Shown one piece after another: positions 6,912 through 8,583 of a stretch of DNA of 8,583 nucleotides; position 1 is the first letter of the stretch, and each line of letters starts with the position of its first letter. Origin of the DNA: Janthinobacterium sp. (GTDB taxonomy: Bacteria > Pseudomonadota > Gammaproteobacteria > Burkholderiales > Burkholderiaceae_D); assembly GCA_003482555.1 (NCBI GenBank), contig DMYQ01000243.1, forward strand, positions 1,102-9,684, in the 5' to 3' direction. Both the position numbers and the translations under genes were made by a program. Below the pieces are notes generated by a model that had not been told where the DNA came from, did no database searches, and worked only from the letters and a program-made list of their open reading frames with translations.

Positions 6912-7250
6912 ATGACGTATGTCGTCACCGAAAACTGTATCAACTGCAAGCATTCCGATTGCGTGGAAGTGTGTCCGGCGGAAGCCTTTCACGAAGGGCC
7001 GAATTTCCTCGTCATCCATCCGGACAAATGCATAGACTGCGAACTGTGCGTGAGCGCCTGTCCGGTCAAAGCCATCTTCTTCGAGACGGAAGTGCCGGCC
7101 GACCAGCTTGAGTTTGTCGGGCTGAACGCGCGCTACGCGGCCGTCTGGCCGCTGATCCTGGATCGCAAGGCGGCCCTGGACGATGCGCAGTTCTGGAATG
7201 GCCAGGCGGGCAAACGCCAATATCTCGACCCGGCGCCAGCCGGCCCCTGA
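6912..7250 (+). CDS. fdxA: Seven-iron ferredoxin (FdxA type, [3Fe-4S][4Fe-4S])
   Basis: The 112-residue protein starts MTYVVTENCINCKHSDC, a nearly standard FdxA opening. By comparison with Azotobacter ferredoxin I, C9, C17 and C50 should bind the [3Fe-4S] cluster and C21, C40, C43 and C46 the [4Fe-4S] cluster; C12 is an extra non-ligand cysteine. The free cysteine usually found after the CP motif (C24 in the Azotobacter protein) is alanine here (A25). The C-terminal tail of about 55 residues (PADQLEFVGLNARYAAVWP) is typical of the long FdxA form. A GGAG box lies six bases before the ATG, and the gene starts 12 bases after the CMD-family gene, so they are probably co-transcribed. It is a soluble low-potential electron carrier; donating electrons to the radical SAM enzyme upstream is attractive but inferred, because fdxA also occurs in many unrelated contexts. 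Confidence 0.95.
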   Translation: MTYVVTENCINCKHSDCVEVCPAEAFHEGPNFLVIHPDKCIDCELCVSACPVKAIFFETEVPADQLEFVGLNARYAAVWPLILDRKAALDDAQFWNGQAGKRQYLDPAPAGP

Positions 7251-7263
7251 AGCGGCGGTGGCG

Positions 7264-7279
7264 CGGGCCTGGCGGCCCG
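7264..7279. terminator. Putative hairpin terminator between fdxA and the convergent LysE-family gene
   Basis: CGGGCC (7264-7269) and GGCCCG (7274-7279) form a perfect 6-bp GC stem with a TGGC loop. It is the only structured element in the 34-bp gap between the two convergent stop codons. No immediate U-tract follows on either strand, so termination may be weak or Rho-assisted. Confidence 0.4.
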
Positions 7280-7284
7280 GGTGC

Positions 7285-7926
7285 TCAGACGGTCTTGTTT
7301 TGCAGGCGCAGCAAACCCAGTCCCAGCACGACGAACAGGCCGCCGGAGGTGCGGTTGAACAAGCGCGCGCGCCGGGGGCTGGCGAAACGGCTCTTGAGCA
7401 CGCGCGCCAGCAGCGCGTAAAAGGCGTGCGCCAGCATGGCGCAGAGCGCGAAGGTGGTCGTCAGCACGGCGAACTGTTCCAGGATGGGCGCGTCCTGCGT
7501 CAAAAATTGCGGGAACAGGGCCGAAAAGAACAGAATGGCCTTCGGGTTGGTCAGCGCCACCGTCAAGCCCTGGGTGAACAGGCGCCGGGCGAGGCGTGGC
7601 TTGGCCGACGCCCGCGGCGCGTCCGGAACGACCAGGATGCTGCCCTTGCTGCGCCATTGCTTGACGCCCAGGTAAATCAGGTACACGGCGCCGGCCAGCT
7701 TCAAGGCCAGGAAGGCTGCGGCCGAGGTGGCCAGGACGACGCCCATTCCCGCCATCGCCACGCCGGAAACGATGAAGATCCCGAGCGCGTTGCCCAGGCT
7801 GCTGATCATGGCGCGGCGCGGCCCCACCGCGATCGCATTTGAAATCGCCAGCAGCACCCCGGGACCGGGAGTAAATGTGACGAGCAGGGCGACGCTGCAA
7901 AAAATCAGCCAATTCGAGAGGTGCAT
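7285..7926 (-). CDS. LysE/RhtB-family amino-acid exporter
   Basis: The 213-residue inner-membrane protein is strongly hydrophobic with about six predicted membrane spans (roughly 5-25, 42-66, 68-90, 117-140, 148-175 and 193-208). It carries the LysE/RhtB signature FTPGPGVLLAISNAIAVG at 18-35 and NPKAILFFSALFPQF at 127-141. Members export amino acids such as lysine, threonine, homoserine or leucine by proton antiport; the substrate here is not readable. The ATG at 7924-7926 has AGGA just upstream on the minus strand. The gene is convergent with fdxA and has its own promoter, so it is not part of the cluster's transcript, but its position could mean it exports a related amino acid. Confidence 0.92.
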   Translation of the reverse strand: MHLSNWLIFCSVALLVTFTPGPGVLLAISNAIAVGPRRAMISSLGNALGIFIVSGVAMAGMGVVLATSAAAFLALKLAGAVYLIYLGVKQWRSKGSILVVPDAPRASAKPRLARRLFTQGLTVALTNPKAILFFSALFPQFLTQDAPILEQFAVLTTTFALCAMLAHAFYALLARVLKSRFASPRRARLFNRTSGGLFVVLGLGLLRLQNKTV

Positions 7927-7963
7927 GGGGGATCCTGATTGAGCGGTGTGATCGGGATCTCAT

Positions 7964-7972
7964 TGTATAACA
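7964..7972 (-). promoter_or_regulatory. Extended -10 promoter for the LysE-family gene
   Basis: On the minus strand this reads TGTTATACA: a TG, one base, then TATACA, a 5-of-6 match to the -10 consensus in the extended form. No good -35 lies upstream, which is tolerated for extended -10 promoters. Initiation here would give a leader of roughly 30 bases before the ATG. Confidence 0.45.
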
Positions 7973-8082
7973 GCAATCTATTTGATGTTGCGAGCGCCTG
8001 ATTTTGATGCCGTCCCGAGATTGGCGGGAATGCGGCGCGCAGAGTTGTATTTTTAGTAAATCGAGAGAGCACGGGAATGTAA

Positions 8083-8118
8083 AAATCGCATGTAATATAT
8101 AACGAGGAAATGCGATTT
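8083..8118. repeat. 9-bp inverted repeat, candidate operator upstream of the outer-membrane protein gene
   Basis: AAATCGCAT (8083-8091) is perfectly mirrored by ATGCGATTT (8110-8118) with an 18-base AT-rich spacer. The core heptamer ATCGCAT recurs a third time at 8148-8154, inside the probable promoter spacer. CATGTA also repeats directly, at 8089-8094 and 8119-8124. This looks like a multi-site regulator binding region, though the regulator is unknown. Confidence 0.5.
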
Positions 8119-8141
8119 CATGTATATCTGATATTCACAAT

Positions 8142-8170
8142 TTGCATATCGCATTATATTTATTTAATAT
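8142..8170 (+). promoter_or_regulatory. Probable sigma-70 promoter for the outer-membrane protein gene
   Basis: TTGCAT (8142-8147) and TAATAT (8165-8170) are separated by exactly 17 bases in an AT-rich setting. The matches to consensus are moderate (3 and 4 of 6). One ATCGCAT copy lies between the two boxes, at 8148-8154, placing a candidate operator in the promoter. Transcription would begin near 8177, leaving a leader of about 135 bases. Confidence 0.45.
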
Positions 8171-8217
8171 AAACACATCGATATGTATTATTTCTTCGCT
8201 TATCTGCAACATTTCAG

Positions 8218-8235
8218 GCAAACGGAGAAGTTTGC
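8218..8235 (+). other. Small hairpin in the presumed leader of the outer-membrane protein gene
   Basis: GCAAAC (8218-8223) and GTTTGC (8230-8235) form a perfect 6-bp stem with loop GGAGAA. It lies about 76 bases before the start codon. The loop resembles a ribosome-binding sequence but has no start codon at a suitable distance. A role in mRNA stability or as a small-RNA/protein target is possible but unproven. Confidence 0.4.
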
Positions 8236-8311
8236 ATATAGAATGACGCCGTCTTAAAGAGCGTGCGGGGAATTTACTCGCCGAATTTTATAAATATATT
8301 TGGAAATCACA

Positions 8312-8583
8312 ATGAAACAATACATTTTTGGCGCAATCATCAGCGCAGCCCTGGTCTTCCCAATGGCAGCGCAAGCTGAGGGCGACACCGCCTTCTACGT
8401 CGGCGCCAGCGCCGGCCGTGCGGAACAAAAACTGAGCGTCACCGGCGGTTCGGAGAAAGACTCCAAAACCGGCTACAAGGCGTTCGGCGGTTATCAGTTC
8501 AATAAAAATGTCGGCGTTGAAATCGGTTATGTCGATTTCGGCAACTACAGCGCGAAAAGCGGCAATGTTTCGGCCGATGTCAA
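8312..8583 (+). CDS. OmpA-type outer-membrane beta-barrel protein, N-terminal part only
   Basis: The reading frame opens at the ATG at 8312 and is still open at the end of the window after 90 codons. The first 22 residues form a signal peptide: MKQ, a hydrophobic core (YIFGAIISAALVF) and an AQA cleavage site, giving a mature protein starting EGDTAFYVG. The mature part has alternating barrel-strand patterns: AFYVGASAG, then GYKAFGGYQFNKNVGVEIGY and VDFGNYS. This matches the eight-stranded OmpA/OmpX-like porin-fold family seen in many Oxalobacteraceae, which sit in the outer membrane. A weak GGA precedes the start by seven bases. Codons are more AT-rich (AAA, AAT, TAT) than in neighbouring genes. 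Whether a C-terminal peptidoglycan-binding domain follows cannot be seen. Confidence 0.85.
   Translation, partial: MKQYIFGAIISAALVFPMAAQAEGDTAFYVGASAGRAEQKLSVTGGSEKDSKTGYKAFGGYQFNKNVGVEIGYVDFGNYSAKSGNVSADV

Larger units (their letters stand above)
7927..8311. other. 385-bp intergenic region, AT-rich in its distal half
   Basis: This gap separates the divergent LysE-family and outer-membrane-protein genes. The side next to the exporter resembles the rest of the window, while roughly 8040-8310 is visibly AT-rich, unlike the GC-rich genes around it. It holds the exporter promoter, an inverted repeat, a probable promoter for the barrel protein and a leader hairpin, each listed separately. TTTGCATAT occurs twice (8141-8149 and 8231-8239), and the second copy could support a weaker promoter (TTGCAT 8232-8237 with TAAAGA 8255-8260). 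No convincing protein or RNA gene was seen. Confidence 0.8.

Noticed and set aside
8110..8172. A 20-codon hydrophobic open frame beginning at the ATG at 8110
   Set aside because: Its GAGG box is only two bases from the ATG, it lies upstream of the likely transcription start, and it overlaps the candidate operator and promoter. It is probably chance in AT-rich DNA.

Overview
The window is high-GC bacterial chromosome with tightly packed genes. The gene content (an ispA-dxs pair, a GcvA-type LysR regulator, a betaproteobacterial-style seven-iron ferredoxin and an OmpA-type barrel protein) suggests a betaproteobacterium of the Burkholderiales, most likely an Oxalobacteraceae relative (Janthinobacterium/Massilia/Duganella type). 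That placement is inferred from gene style, not from a search. No RNA genes, CRISPR arrays, insertion sequences or phage genes were seen.

Region 1 (1-2291) is isoprenoid housekeeping. The 3' end of ispA (farnesyl diphosphate synthase) abuts a complete dxs (1-deoxyxylulose-5-phosphate synthase) with no gap. A strong bidirectional hairpin terminator closes the unit.

Region 2 (2329-7250) is the most interesting part. A LysR regulator (minus strand) diverges, across a 231-bp regulatory gap, from a four-gene plus-strand cluster. The cluster encodes a KamA-family (lysine 2,3-aminomutase-like) radical SAM/PLP enzyme, a class III PLP aminotransferase three bases later, a carboxymuconolactone decarboxylase-family protein without the AhpD cysteine pair, and a seven-iron ferredoxin (FdxA). 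A reasonable inference is an amino-acid conversion pathway in which the radical SAM enzyme moves an amino group, the aminotransferase acts on the product, and the ferredoxin may supply electrons. The KamA-like protein appears to lack the two aspartates that recognise the side-chain amine of lysine in true lysine 2,3-aminomutase, so its substrate is probably not lysine and is unknown to me.

Region 3 (7285-7926, minus) is a LysE/RhtB-family amino-acid exporter, convergent with the ferredoxin gene and driven from its own promoter.

Region 4 (7927-8583) is a 385-bp gap, conspicuously AT-rich in its distal part, followed by the start of an outer-membrane beta-barrel protein that runs off the window. 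The gap holds a likely promoter, three copies of the heptamer ATCGCAT (two forming part of a 9-bp inverted repeat, the third inside the promoter spacer) and a small hairpin in the presumed leader.
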